Source of the DNA: Verrucomicrobiaceae bacterium UBA7681
GTDB taxonomy: Bacteria; Verrucomicrobiota; Verrucomicrobiia; Verrucomicrobiales; Verrucomicrobiaceae
DNA length: 64,000 bases
Reading direction: 5' to 3'
Assembly (NCBI GenBank): GCA_002482965.1
Contig: DLGZ01000011.1
Coordinates: forward strand, 59,874 to 123,873
The position numbers and the translations under genes were made by a program. The notes beneath the pieces were generated by a model. It did no database searches. It saw only the letters and a list, made by a program, of their open reading frames with translations, and was not told the origin of the DNA. Positions 16,157 to 24,760 of the stretch are shown one piece after another (the first letter of the stretch is position 1; each line of letters begins with the position of its first letter).

Positions 16157-16651
16157 TTAGTTCCAGAGCGCGGATTGCTGGCTGACCAGTTCTTCCTTGC
16201 CTCGCAGAATGCTTATGCGCCATGCGATTACCCGGCCACTTTTTTGATATTCTGAGCCGACGACCTGAAATTTGGAAGTGTTGGTGCGGCGAATGTCATC
16301 GACCACCTGTTCTTGCACGCGTTTGCTGAGGCCTGACTTCGCCTGCTGGTATTCAAATTTGACGGTCACCGGGCCGGAGCGGTCATCGGCTTTCCAGAAG
16401 AAGGCGTAGTAGTGGCCGAAGCGGTCAACGATCTCCTGCTTGGTCACCGCGCCGTAAATGAAGTGCTGGCGCTCAAACAGAATTGTCGCGTTCGTCGTCT
16501 GCGGCGTGAAGAACGGCATCAGGTGGTAGTACTTCACCTTGGAGATCTGTCCTCCCGGGCCTTTGGTCGTACTGGAGCAGGCAGAAAGCGCAAAGGCCAG
16601 GATGGCAAGGCATCCGAGGCGGAGGCAGGTGGTGCGTTTCTCTGTCGTCAT
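16157..16651 (-). CDS. Predicted lipoprotein of unknown function
   Basis: 164 residues from ATG 16651. The signal peptide 'CLRLGCLAILAFALSAC' ends in the lipobox ALSAC (Cys about 25), so the mature protein is probably lipid-anchored. The periplasmic part has an alternating beta pattern ('ATILFERQHFIYGAVT', 'GPVTVKFEYQQAKSG') and ends in 'ILRGKEELVSQQSALWN'. No family was recognised. An in-frame ATG at 16690 would bury the signal peptide inside the protein, so it was rejected. It is part of the priA-to-DUF420 run. Confidence 0.75.
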   Translation of the reverse strand: MTTEKRTTCLRLGCLAILAFALSACSSTTKGPGGQISKVKYYHLMPFFTPQTTNATILFERQHFIYGAVTKQEIVDRFGHYYAFFWKADDRSGPVTVKFEYQQAKSGLSKRVQEQVVDDIRRTNTSKFQVVGSEYQKSGRVIAWRISILRGKEELVSQQSALWN

Positions 16652-16726
16652 GAAGTGGGGGGAATATTGAATCGGGACGCTTGATGTCAACGTTCCCTTC
16701 GATTCTTTGAATCGACAAAGGATAAT

Positions 16727-19069
16727 TTACAAAAGTGAGACTGGGTCGACATCCCACGTCACAATGACGTCTGCCGGGAGGCTGGTAGCCTGCAGCACCT
16801 GCTGAATGTGGCGGCACAGGGGACGAATTTTGGCTGCTCGCAGCAGCAGTTGGTAGCGAAACTGCCCGTGCGCCTTGGCCATGGCGCAGGGGGCGGGCTC
16901 GCCCATGAGCACGTCTTCGGACAGGCCCTCCAAGAGGCGTCGGTGCAGCGTTTGCAGGGCAAATTCAGCCATGGCCTGGTGTTTTCCACGGCTGGCCAGG
17001 ATGACAACATGCGTGTACGGCGGGTAGTGAAACGCGCGCCGCTGCTCCAGTTCCTGCTGGGCGAAACCTTCAAAGTCGTTGTGGCGGGAAAACTGCACCG
17101 CAGGGCTGTGCGGAGCGTGGGTTTGCACCACGACCTCCCCTTTGACTTCGCCGCGCCCTGCCCGCCCTGCCACCTGCACCAGAAGCTGGAGTGTGCGCTC
17201 CGCTGCGCGGAAATCTGGCAGATTGAGGGCCATATCGGCATTCAGCACGCCCACCAGCGTGACATTGGGGAAGTCGAGACCCTTGGCGATCATCTGCGTA
17301 CCGATGATGAGATCCAGTTTCTGCGCGCGGAAATCCCGCAGCAGGTCGCGGAGCTGGTTTTTGCGCTGAATGGTGTCCGTGTCCACGCGGGCGATGCGGG
17401 CCTGGGGGAAGACCTCGCGCACCACGGTTTCGACGCGTTCGGTGCCGTATCCGGCGAATTTCAGGCCCGGCTCCTGGCAGGAGGGGCATTTCGTGGGAGG
17501 CAGCCGCCGTGAGCCGCAGACGTGACAGACGAGGCGGTTTTCATGCTTGTGCAGCGTCATGGGGATGCTGCAGTCCTGGCACTGCACGGTCTCCCCACAG
17601 GCCAGACAGGCGAGAGAGGTATTGAAACCGCGACGGTTCAAAAACAGGATCGTCTGCTCCTTTTTTTCCAGCCGGGAAGTGATCGCGGCGCGGAGTTTTT
17701 CAGAGAGGATACCGGTATTCGCCACGCTGGTCCCCGTGCCTTTGCGCCGTTCCATGCGCATGTCGACGATGCGGATCAGCGGCAGCGTGCGGCCGTCCGT
17801 CCGGTTCAGGAGCTTCAGAAGTTCGTACTTTCCGGTTGCGGCATTTTCGAAGGATTCAAGGCTTGGCGTCGCACTGCCGAGCAGGACGACGCATTTTTCG
17901 ATGCTGCCACGCACCACGGCGACATCCCGCGCATGGTAGCGTGGTTTTTCGTCCTGTTTGAAAGAGGGCTCATGCTCCTCATCCACAATGATGATTCCGA
18001 GCCGCTCCAGTGGCGCAAAAATGGCACTGCGGGCGCCGATCACGATGTCGGCACGGTCTTCGTGAATCTTGAACCACTCATCGTGGCGTTCGCCGTCGCT
18101 TAAATGACTGTGCAGGACTGCGATACGATCGCTGCGGTCAGAAAAGCGCGCCTTGAAGCGCTCGATTGTTTGAGGTGTCAGCGCGATTTCGGGCACCAGC
18201 ACCAGCGCCGTGCCGCCACGCTCCAGCACGCGGGCGATGGCCTGGAGATAGACTTCAGTTTTGCCACTGCCGGTGATGCCATGCAGCAGGATGGGCCGGG
18301 TCTGCTCTGTGGAATCAATCGCTGCCGAGACGCGGACATAGGCCGCCTGCTGTTCATCGGTGAAAGTGAGTGCCTGGCTGGGCAGAAAGGCCTCGTCGTG
18401 GAACGGGTCGCGTTCCACGCGCACCTCGCTGCGGGAGATCCAGCCCGCTTTGAGCAGTGCGGGGAGAATGGAAGCCGCACGCGGCACGTCCTTGCGGATC
18501 TGGCTGAGCGTCGCCTCTCCTTTGCAACTGCGCAGGATGTCGAGGATGCGTGCCTGCATCGGTGCTTTGTGGCGTAGCTTCTCGAACTCGTCCGGCGGAG
18601 GTTCGCGCAAAAGCTTGAGATGGCTGTCCATCACGAAGCTGCCCGGTTTGTCCCGGACCGCTTGCGGCAGCATGGTGCGTAGGACGGTGTGAACGGAGAC
18701 GAGGTAGTAATCAGCGATCCAGCGTGCGAGTTTGAGCAGGCCAGGGGTGAACATGGGGCGCTTGGCCACGATGGAGGCGATTTCCTTGAGCCGGCCGCGA
18801 TGGGGTGAGTCATCCAACAGTTCGAGCACCACCGCATTCATCCGCCGGTTTTGAAGGGGTACCATCACACGCGAGCCCACGACGATTTCATCTGTCAGGC
18901 CCTCTGGAATGGCGTAATCCAGCTGCATGGCTGCTGATTCTTCCAACTGCACGCGAGCGATTCGCGTGGTTGCCTGTGGGACTGCCACCTCAGCCACAGG
19001 CACGCCAAACAGATCGCTCTGTTTTGGCTTGGGCGCGGTGTTTGGGCTGGTGGGTGGCATGCGGTTCAT
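16727..19069 (-). CDS. priA: Primosomal replication restart helicase PriA
   Basis: 780 residues. The N-terminal 3'-DNA-binding domain ('LDYAIPEGLTDEIVVGSRV') precedes a superfamily 2 helicase core. Walker A is 'LLHGITGSGKTEVYLQAI', and the DEEH box is 'IIIVDEEHEPSFKQDEKPRY'. The zinc-binding region contains paired Cys motifs ('CLACGETVQCQDCS', 'CHVCG', 'CPSC'). Helicase motifs V/VI are 'MIAKGLDFPNV' and 'QVAGRAGRGEV'. PriA reloads DnaB at stalled forks and interacts with the SSB tail. It may drive, or merely precede, the downstream lipoprotein-STAS-phosphatase genes, with a 75-base gap. Confidence 0.96.
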   Translation of the reverse strand: MNRMPPTSPNTAPKPKQSDLFGVPVAEVAVPQATTRIARVQLEESAAMQLDYAIPEGLTDEIVVGSRVMVPLQNRRMNAVVLELLDDSPHRGRLKEIASIVAKRPMFTPGLLKLARWIADYYLVSVHTVLRTMLPQAVRDKPGSFVMDSHLKLLREPPPDEFEKLRHKAPMQARILDILRSCKGEATLSQIRKDVPRAASILPALLKAGWISRSEVRVERDPFHDEAFLPSQALTFTDEQQAAYVRVSAAIDSTEQTRPILLHGITGSGKTEVYLQAIARVLERGGTALVLVPEIALTPQTIERFKARFSDRSDRIAVLHSHLSDGERHDEWFKIHEDRADIVIGARSAIFAPLERLGIIIVDEEHEPSFKQDEKPRYHARDVAVVRGSIEKCVVLLGSATPSLESFENAATGKYELLKLLNRTDGRTLPLIRIVDMRMERRKGTGTSVANTGILSEKLRAAITSRLEKKEQTILFLNRRGFNTSLACLACGETVQCQDCSIPMTLHKHENRLVCHVCGSRRLPPTKCPSCQEPGLKFAGYGTERVETVVREVFPQARIARVDTDTIQRKNQLRDLLRDFRAQKLDLIIGTQMIAKGLDFPNVTLVGVLNADMALNLPDFRAAERTLQLLVQVAGRAGRGEVKGEVVVQTHAPHSPAVQFSRHNDFEGFAQQELEQRRAFHYPPYTHVVILASRGKHQAMAEFALQTLHRRLLEGLSEDVLMGEPAPCAMAKAHGQFRYQLLLRAAKIRPLCRHIQQVLQATSLPADVIVTWDVDPVSLL

Positions 19070-19164
19070 GTTAGCCGTCGTGAATCAGAGGCCAAAATGA
19101 TTCTTCTTTTGAGAAACAATCTACCCCGTGCGATAGTTCCAACGAGCAGCACGGAGCGAACGGC

Positions 19165-19971
19165 ATGTGGAACTTTCTGACAGAGCACTGGCGCGACGGC
19201 GTGGAGATTTTAATCCTCGCCGCCTTGGCGTATCATGGTTACCTGTTTTTCCGTGCCACCCGTGGCGCGCGCATTTTGACAGGACTGCTGGTGCTCCTGC
19301 TCAGCCTCGCATTGCTTTCGCTGCTGCTGGAGCTGTCTGTCATCAGCAGCCTGCTTCAGCGTTTTTCGGTTTTCCTGGCCATTGCGCTGGTCATCATCTT
19401 TCAGCCGGAGCTGCGCCGCGTGCTGGCGGAACTGGGCAGCAGCCGTATTTTTTCCTTCAATCGTCCCGATCCTGAGGTGCTGGATGTGCTGATGGAGGCG
19501 ATGCAGCAGCTCTCGTCACGCCGCTGTGGAGCGCTGTTTGCCCTGAAGCGTGGCATTGATCTCAATCCCTATGCTGAATCCGGTGTGGAACTGGATGCGG
19601 TGATCTCCAATGAACTGGTCACCACGATTTTCCAGCCCAAGACTTCGCTGCATGATGGCGGGGCGATTATTGATCAGGGACGCATCTCGGCTGCGGGCTG
19701 TGTTTTTCCGGTGAGCCAGCGTGAGATTCAGGACCGTGCGATTGGTCTGCGTCACCGTGCCGGCATGGGCATCTCGGAGGAGACGGACGCGATCGCGCTC
19801 GTCGTTTCTGAGGAGACCGGGGCGCTCTCGCTATGTTTTCAGGGCAGGCTGGAGCACGATTTGGAGCCGATGAAACTGCGCCAGCGCATCAATGAAATTC
19901 TCACTGACGGAGCAGGTGCCAGTTCAGTAGCCGCAACGGAGGGCAGTCATGAACTGGGGACATCAGCTTAA
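19165..19971 (+). CDS. cdaA: Diadenylate cyclase CdaA (c-di-AMP synthase)
   Basis: 268 residues. Three N-terminal transmembrane helices (about 13-85) are followed by a DisA_N/DAC domain. The catalytic motifs are present: 'LHDGGAII' (DGGA 164-167) and 'LRHRAGMGISEETDA' (RHRA 196-199). The enzyme joins two ATP molecules into c-di-AMP, a second messenger that controls potassium transport and cell-wall homeostasis. The position upstream of glmM matches the cdaA-cdaR-glmM operon known from Firmicutes. The gene overlaps the next one by 23 bases. Confidence 0.95.
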   Translation: MWNFLTEHWRDGVEILILAALAYHGYLFFRATRGARILTGLLVLLLSLALLSLLLELSVISSLLQRFSVFLAIALVIIFQPELRRVLAELGSSRIFSFNRPDPEVLDVLMEAMQQLSSRRCGALFALKRGIDLNPYAESGVELDAVISNELVTTIFQPKTSLHDGGAIIDQGRISAAGCVFPVSQREIQDRAIGLRHRAGMGISEETDAIALVVSEETGALSLCFQGRLEHDLEPMKLRQRINEILTDGAGASSVAATEGSHELGTSA

Positions 19972-20260
19972 AGAACGTATCACGCGCAACTGGCGGGAAA
20001 AGATCATCTCGCTGGTGCTGGCCTTTCTGTTCTGGTTCATGATCAAAGCGCAGGATGCGCGTAACATGCCGTCTTACCCGATGCCGCCGCCTGCGAGAAT
20101 GCCCGTGCCGACTTCTCCGGCACCCTCGCAGCTTACGCCGGTGATTCCTCCGCCCGTCCAACTTCCCTCGGAACTGGAGCCCATGCTGTCGCCGCCGAAT
20201 GCATTGATCCCGCCTGCGCGAGTGCCTGGAACGGCGCTGAGCGGCACCTCCGGGCTTTGA
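19949..20260 (+). CDS. Short membrane-anchored Pro-rich protein in the CdaR position
   Basis: 103 residues. A basic amphipathic start ('LKERITRNWREK') leads into a single transmembrane helix ('IISLVLAFLFWFMIKAQ'), then a 55-residue Pro-rich tail. The opening resembles the N-terminus of CdaR/YbbR proteins, which begin with a short basic segment and one membrane helix, but all YbbR repeats are missing. Location between cdaA and glmM is exactly where cdaR sits in Firmicutes. I infer a reduced CdaR counterpart that may bind CdaA or GlmM in the membrane. It overlaps cdaA by 23 bases, which supports translational coupling. Confidence 0.75.
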   Translation: MNWGHQLKERITRNWREKIISLVLAFLFWFMIKAQDARNMPSYPMPPPARMPVPTSPAPSQLTPVIPPPVQLPSELEPMLSPPNALIPPARVPGTALSGTSGL

Positions 20261-20294
20261 CACTCTGGAAGTCCTGCGCTAGAAGCGCCGTCCT

Positions 20295-21656
20295 ATGTCT
20301 GAAAAGCGTCAGTTCTTCGGCACCGACGGCGTCCGTGCCGTGGCCAATCGTCACCCCATGACCCCTGAGTTCGTCATGCGCCTCGCGCAGGCTGCTGCCG
20401 TCGTACTTGGAGGGAAACCCGAGGGGGGCGAACGCCCCAAAGCCGTGCTGGGCCGCGATACGCGTGCTTCGGGCGAGATGCTGGAGTCTGCACTCGCTGC
20501 GGGTCTGAATTCGGCGGGGGTGGATGTCATCCTCGCGGGGCAACTGCCCACGCCAGCGGTTGCGATGCTCAGCGCCCAGCTCGGGGCGAGCTTCGGGGTC
20601 ATCGTTTCGGCTTCGCACAATCCTTTCAAGGACAACGGCATCAAATTCGTGCACGGCGACGGGCACAAGCTCAATGACAAGACGGAAGTCGCCATTGAGC
20701 GGCTCGTGCTTGGCAATGAAGACACGCCGCGTCCGGAAGGCCGTGGCATTGGTCGCATCACCAAACTGGCCGATGGTGTGGACAGGTATGTGGCGCATGC
20801 GATTGCCTCGATGGGTGGCGTTCGCCTCGACGGCATGCGCGTCGCGCTGGACAACGCGCATGGCGCTTCGTCCTTCACCAGCGCGCTCGCGCTTGAGGCG
20901 TTGGGTGCGGATGTGCAGGTGTTCCATTCCGAACCGGACGGCTTCAACATCAACGAAGAATGCGGCTGTACGCACGCCGATGAAATCGAGCGCATCGTGC
21001 GCCAGTGTCAGGCGCAGGCAGGCATCGCGCATGATGGCGATGCGGACCGCAGCGCGCTCTGTGATGAGGAAGCCATCGCGCTCGACGGTGACGAACTCAT
21101 GGCCATCGCGGCTGAATCCATGCTGCGCAAAGGCACGCTGAAGCAGAACACGCTGGCTGTCACGGTGATGAGCAACTATGGTCTGGACGATCTCGTTTCA
21201 CGCCTCGGCGGCCGTGTCATCCGCACCGGCGTGGGTGACCGCTACGTGCTCGAAGAAATGCGCGCGCGCGGATTGAACTTGGGCGGTGAGCAGAGCGGAC
21301 ACATCATCTTTGGCGACTGGGCCTCCACCGGTGACGGCCTCGTCGCGGGGCTGCAGATCCTGCGTATCATGAAGGAAACCGGCGAGCCGTTGAGCGAGCT
21401 GCGCAAGTGCCTCAAAAAATTCCCGCAGTGCTCGCGCAATCTGCGCGTGCGCACGAAGCCGCCGATCGAGCAGCTCGCCGATGCGCAGAAGATCATCAAG
21501 GAGACGGAGAAGAAGCTTGGCGACTACGGGCGTGTGCTGCTGCGGTATTCGGGGACCGAATCGCTCATCCGACTTCTCGTTGAAGGGCGCGATGTGGAAT
21601 ACCTCGAAGCGCAGGCTGACAAGATTGCTTCTGCCGTTCTTGCGCAGATCGGTTAA
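20295..21656 (+). CDS. glmM: Phosphoglucosamine mutase GlmM
   Basis: 453 residues. It converts glucosamine-6-phosphate to glucosamine-1-phosphate for UDP-GlcNAc and peptidoglycan. It starts with the family text 'FGTDGVRAVANRHPMTPEF'. The phosphoserine loop 'VSASHNPFKDNGIKF' has the active Ser at 107, and metal binding is in 'AHDGDADRSALCDE'. The sugar-binding segment is 'GGEQSGHIIFGDWASTGDG', and the phosphate loop is 'RYSGTESLIRLLVEG'. It lies 34 bases downstream of the CdaR-position gene. In other bacteria GlmM and CdaA form a complex. Confidence 0.96.
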   Translation: MSEKRQFFGTDGVRAVANRHPMTPEFVMRLAQAAAVVLGGKPEGGERPKAVLGRDTRASGEMLESALAAGLNSAGVDVILAGQLPTPAVAMLSAQLGASFGVIVSASHNPFKDNGIKFVHGDGHKLNDKTEVAIERLVLGNEDTPRPEGRGIGRITKLADGVDRYVAHAIASMGGVRLDGMRVALDNAHGASSFTSALALEALGADVQVFHSEPDGFNINEECGCTHADEIERIVRQCQAQAGIAHDGDADRSALCDEEAIALDGDELMAIAAESMLRKGTLKQNTLAVTVMSNYGLDDLVSRLGGRVIRTGVGDRYVLEEMRARGLNLGGEQSGHIIFGDWASTGDGLVAGLQILRIMKETGEPLSELRKCLKKFPQCSRNLRVRTKPPIEQLADAQKIIKETEKKLGDYGRVLLRYSGTESLIRLLVEGRDVEYLEAQADKIASAVLAQIG

Positions 21657-21668
21657 ACTCATCGAGCT

Positions 21669-21839
21669 ATGAAAAACCACTTCGGATCGGCCTTGGCTGT
21701 GGGTGCCTGCATCATCTTTGGATGTGGTGTGATCGCCATGGCTTTTGGCACGGATTCGGGCCTGATAGGGGCATTCATTGCCATCGCCGTTGGCGGATGG
21801 TTGCTCAAGCAGGCATGGGAGCTCGCAAACAAAGAGTGA
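21669..21839 (+). CDS. 56-residue membrane protein of unknown function
   Basis: An ATG at 21669, 12 bases after the glmM stop, opens a frame of 56 codons ending in TGA 21837-21839. The protein has two hydrophobic helices ('ALAVGACIIFGCGVIAMAF' and 'LIGAFIAIAVGGWLLKQA') joined by a short loop and ends in 'WELANKE'. The tight packing between glmM and bioD supports it as a real gene. Confidence 0.65.
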   Translation: MKNHFGSALAVGACIIFGCGVIAMAFGTDSGLIGAFIAIAVGGWLLKQAWELANKE

Positions 21840-21841
21840 CT

Positions 21842-22465
21842 GTGAGCCATTACTTCATCACCGGTACGGACACCGACGCAGGCAAGACCTACGTCACCTG
21901 TCTGCTGCTGGAGGCTTTGAAGCGCATCGGCAAAAGTTCTGCCGGTTTCAAACCTTTTGTCTGCGGTGCGCGTGATGACGCCATTCATCTGGCTAATGCG
22001 AGCAGCGAGGGACTGACGGTTGAGGAGGTCAACCCTGTGTGGTTGAAGGTGCCTGCAGCACCCTATGCCGCCGCGATGATGGAGAACCGGCGTTTTGAGC
22101 TGAATGAGGTCATTGGCTGTTTTCAGGAACTGGCACAGCGCCACGATCACGTCCTCGTTGAGGGTGCGGGAGGGTGGGAAGTGCCGCTGAACGAGTTTTC
22201 GACGATGGCGGACTTTGCGCAACGTCTGGCGCTGCCGGTGATCGTCGTTGTGAACAACAAGCTCGGCTGCCTCAATCACACCCTCCTCACGGTTCGGAAC
22301 ATTCAGGCACGTGGCCTCACCTGTGCCGGTATCATTTTGAACTACGTCCGGGAGGAGCGCGACGCGGCCAGTATCAGCAACCGGATGGTGCTGGAGCATT
22401 TTATGGATGTGCCCGTCCTCGCCGAGATCATGCATGGCGAAACGGAGATGGAGTGGCCGTTGTGA
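21842..22465 (+). CDS. bioD: ATP-dependent dethiobiotin synthetase BioD
   Basis: 207 residues from GTG 21842, two bases after the preceding stop. The P-loop is 'FITGTDTDAGKTYVTCLL', near the N-terminus as expected, and the second nucleotide/substrate motif is 'VEGAGGWEVPL'. 'PVIVVVNNKLGCLNHTLLT' fits the family's central strand. BioD closes the ureido ring of dethiobiotin from DAPA, CO2 and ATP in the cytoplasm. An in-frame ATG at 21815 would add nine residues and overlap the previous gene. No other bio genes are in the window, so it is isolated from the rest of the pathway. Confidence 0.9.
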   Translation: MSHYFITGTDTDAGKTYVTCLLLEALKRIGKSSAGFKPFVCGARDDAIHLANASSEGLTVEEVNPVWLKVPAAPYAAAMMENRRFELNEVIGCFQELAQRHDHVLVEGAGGWEVPLNEFSTMADFAQRLALPVIVVVNNKLGCLNHTLLTVRNIQARGLTCAGIILNYVREERDAASISNRMVLEHFMDVPVLAEIMHGETEMEWPL

Positions 22466-22557
22466 GGGTGGATTGGGGAATTTGAAACAGTCACGGAGTC
22501 GGGGTTGACAAAAATCCTGCCGAGATTTCCTATGCGCGCACCACCTCTACCGCCACA

Positions 22558-23058
22558 ATGAAAACATCTCTCCTTTTGTGTCTGACCCTTCTGCTTGCTG
22601 CTCCCCTGACTTTCGCGGCTGACAAGGCCGTTGATTTCCCCAAAGCGGCTCCGCTTGTCACGTTCGCCCTGCCTGACACCTGGGTGGTGGATTTGGACGA
22701 CGAAGGTCTGCTGGCCACGCCGACCAAGGATGATGACAGTGTGATCGTGGAACTGGCTGAACTCGAAGCAGGCCTGGACAGTTATGATGCTGCCGTCAAA
22801 GAGGCCAAGGAGACCATGTCGGAATTCAAGAACATGAAGTACGACGAGACGCAGAAGGGCGAGAATGGCGGCCTGGGCATCGCCATCCTGAATGCCGAGG
22901 GTGAAGATGAGAATGGCAAGGCCTTCATCAATCTCGTGCTGCTGGCCAAACCAGGTGCCAAGAACTTCATCCTGCTGTCCTGCATCTCCTCGAAAGAAGG
23001 CAGTGACAAGCACGGCGCTGCGATCGGCGCTCTGATCGGCTCCATCAAGGCGAAGTAA
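22558..23058 (+). CDS. Exported protein of unknown function, tandem paralogue 1
   Basis: 166 residues with a clear signal peptide ('MKTSLLLCLTLLLAAPLTFA'). The mature part starts with a beta region ('FALPDTWVVDLDDEGLLA'), then a helix with acidic and basic runs ('AVKEAKETMSEFKNM'), and ends in a domain with 'NLVLLAKPGAKNFILLSCIS'. The same order, and a near-identical signal peptide start, is seen in the next gene, so the two are paralogues. The pattern 'F..PD.W.........L....' resembles small periplasmic proteins that test for membrane-associated ligands, but no named family was recognised. Confidence 0.75.
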   Translation: MKTSLLLCLTLLLAAPLTFAADKAVDFPKAAPLVTFALPDTWVVDLDDEGLLATPTKDDDSVIVELAELEAGLDSYDAAVKEAKETMSEFKNMKYDETQKGENGGLGIAILNAEGEDENGKAFINLVLLAKPGAKNFILLSCISSKEGSDKHGAAIGALIGSIKAK

Positions 23059-23148
23059 GTTTGCCTCTCCATTGATTTTCTGAACGCCCCCTTTTTTTCT
23101 GAATACGAAGAAGGGGGTGCTCGTTTAAAGCCGCGCCATTCATTACCC

Positions 23149-23640
23149 ATGAAAACCTCCCTCCTCTTCTCCTTCCTCGTTCTTGCTCTCTCTCCTGTCC
23201 TGCGCGCTGATCAAGTCTTCAACTATCCATCGGAAAAACCGATCTTCTCCATCGCCTTTCCGGACGCCTGGAAGATCGAGACCGGCGATCAGTCGCTTTC
23301 CGCCTCCTCTGCCGATGAACTGGTGAACATGGAGCTGATGGCTTTGGACGCCGATGAGGCTGCCAGTGCCATCGACGATGCCAAGGAAGGCCTCGAAGAA
23401 GAACTCAAAGGGATCAAATGGCTGGGAGAGCCCGAGAAGGGCGAACTCAATGGCTTCAAAGTCACCTTTCTCAATGGCAACGTTGCCATTGAAGGTGTGA
23501 AGATGGCGGTGAATTGCGCCGTGTTTGCACCCAAGGCTGGCGACACCTTTTTCATGCTCTTCAACATCGTCCCGGTCGAATCCTTGAAGGAGCATGGTGA
23601 CGACGTCAGCAAGGTGCTGAATTCCATCAAAGGCAAGTGA
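23149..23640 (+). CDS. Exported protein of unknown function, tandem paralogue 2
   Basis: 163 residues with signal peptide 'MKTSLLFSFLVLALSPVLRA'. It aligns along its whole length with the preceding protein: 'FSIAFPDAWKIETGDQSLSA', then an acidic helix ('AIDDAKEGLEEELKGIKW'), then 'AVNCAVFAPKAGDTFFMLFN' and a C-terminal 'KVLNSIKGK' matching 'ALIGSIKAK'. The two are separated by 90 bases. The stop overlaps the GTG start of the next gene in a GTGA tetranucleotide. Confidence 0.75.
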   Translation: MKTSLLFSFLVLALSPVLRADQVFNYPSEKPIFSIAFPDAWKIETGDQSLSASSADELVNMELMALDADEAASAIDDAKEGLEEELKGIKWLGEPEKGELNGFKVTFLNGNVAIEGVKMAVNCAVFAPKAGDTFFMLFNIVPVESLKEHGDDVSKVLNSIKGK

Positions 23641-24002
23641 GCGAAGCGCCCATCACCGCCCCCGCCACCGCGAAAGAAAGTGTGTCTGTCGTGGGGGTGG
23701 TCTGTGGCATCCTTTTCATCGTGCTTTGGATCATCGCGCACCTCGCGTGGGCCGGGCTTGCGTTCATGGCCGATGTGATGGCGAATGATTCGGGCAAGGT
23801 GCCTGAGGGCAAGCACATGATGCTGATCTTTGGCGTGATGGGCGGCCAGGTGCTCTGCGGAGCGGCGGGCATTCCCGCAGGGCTGGCGTTTTTCTGGCGG
23901 CGGAGGCGCAAGCTTCTGCTCTGGGTGTTTGCCCTCCTGTTTGTGGTCGGTGCGCTGATTCAGGGCGGTGTTTTCTATTCCTTCTTTTCCTCCATGGCAT
24001 GA
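23637..24002 (+). CDS. Three-helix membrane protein of unknown function
   Basis: 121 residues from GTG 23637, overlapping the previous stop by 4 bases. A short Ala/Pro-rich start precedes three transmembrane helices (about 18-42, 61-85 and 92-114), with a basic loop 'WRRRRKLLLW' between the second and third that should face the cytoplasm. No family was recognised. Its stop overlaps the ATG of the next gene by 4 bases, so the four genes from 22558 to 24742 are probably co-expressed. Confidence 0.7.
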   Translation: MSEAPITAPATAKESVSVVGVVCGILFIVLWIIAHLAWAGLAFMADVMANDSGKVPEGKHMMLIFGVMGGQVLCGAAGIPAGLAFFWRRRRKLLLWVFALLFVVGALIQGGVFYSFFSSMA

Positions 24003-24742
24003 ACAAGTCTCTCATCTTCCCATTCTTTCTGCTTGGTTCCGTCCTCTGTGCCGCAGAACCTCAAACGTTGTTTTTTGCGCAGGAGAACGCCAAGGAGTAT
24101 ACGCGCATTGCTCTCACCATTGATGGGGATCAGGTCACCGGAACGCAGAACTGGCTGCCGAAACAGCCAGACGGGCATGGTGCCCATGGCACGATCAGCG
24201 GCACGGTCGCTGACGGCCTCATGCGGGTGCTTTATGAGTATACCATCGAAGGCTCCGAGCAGTCTGAGGAGGAGGTGCTCAAGCTTGATGGAGACAAACT
24301 CTACATTGGGGAAGGGCAGCTGCTGGCGGACCCGAAGAATGACGCGCACCTGAAGCTCCAGGATCCCAGCAAGGTGGTCTTCAAGAAGGCGCTGACGAAA
24401 ATTCCCGCCTCGGAAGCGAAGGCGGGAACTCCGGAGCGGAAAGCGATCATGGATGCGATGCGCGTGCCGGTGAGTGCGGAGGTCGGACAGGAAGTTGTTT
24501 TTACCGGGACGGTGCGAATCAGCGGCTCATGGGCGCGCTTTAATGGCCATGTGGATCCAGTCGGGGGCAAACCGAAGAACGAAGATATCGCTGCGGAGAT
24601 GGAACTGGATTTTTTCGCGCTGCTGCAAAAGGACGGCAAGGGCACCTGGAAAGTCCTTCACAAAGGCTTCGCAGGAGACATCGGCGTGGTGGAGGCAGCC
24701 AAGGAAAATTACCCAAAGGCACCGTGGGTGATGTTTGAATGA
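23999..24742 (+). CDS. Exported protein of unknown function
   Basis: 247 residues with a signal peptide ('LIFPFFLLGSVLCAAE'). The first half is a beta-rich domain ('YTRIALTIDGDQVTGTQNW', 'HGTISGTVADGLMRVLYEY', 'GDKLYIGEGQLL'). The second half begins 'RKAIMDAMRVPVSAEVGQEV' and ends '...GTWKVLHKGFAGDIGVVEAA', a pattern common in small domains that precede conserved repeats in bacterial surface proteins. 'VVFTGTVRISGSWARFNGHV' and 'WKVLHKGF' recall SnoaL/NTF2-like 'ITD' proteins, but the match is not strong enough to name. It overlaps the preceding gene by 4 bases and converges on the PAP2 gene. Confidence 0.7.
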   Translation: MNKSLIFPFFLLGSVLCAAEPQTLFFAQENAKEYTRIALTIDGDQVTGTQNWLPKQPDGHGAHGTISGTVADGLMRVLYEYTIEGSEQSEEEVLKLDGDKLYIGEGQLLADPKNDAHLKLQDPSKVVFKKALTKIPASEAKAGTPERKAIMDAMRVPVSAEVGQEVVFTGTVRISGSWARFNGHVDPVGGKPKNEDIAAEMELDFFALLQKDGKGTWKVLHKGFAGDIGVVEAAKENYPKAPWVMFE

Positions 24743-24760
24743 AGGTTCTTTGAAATTCGC

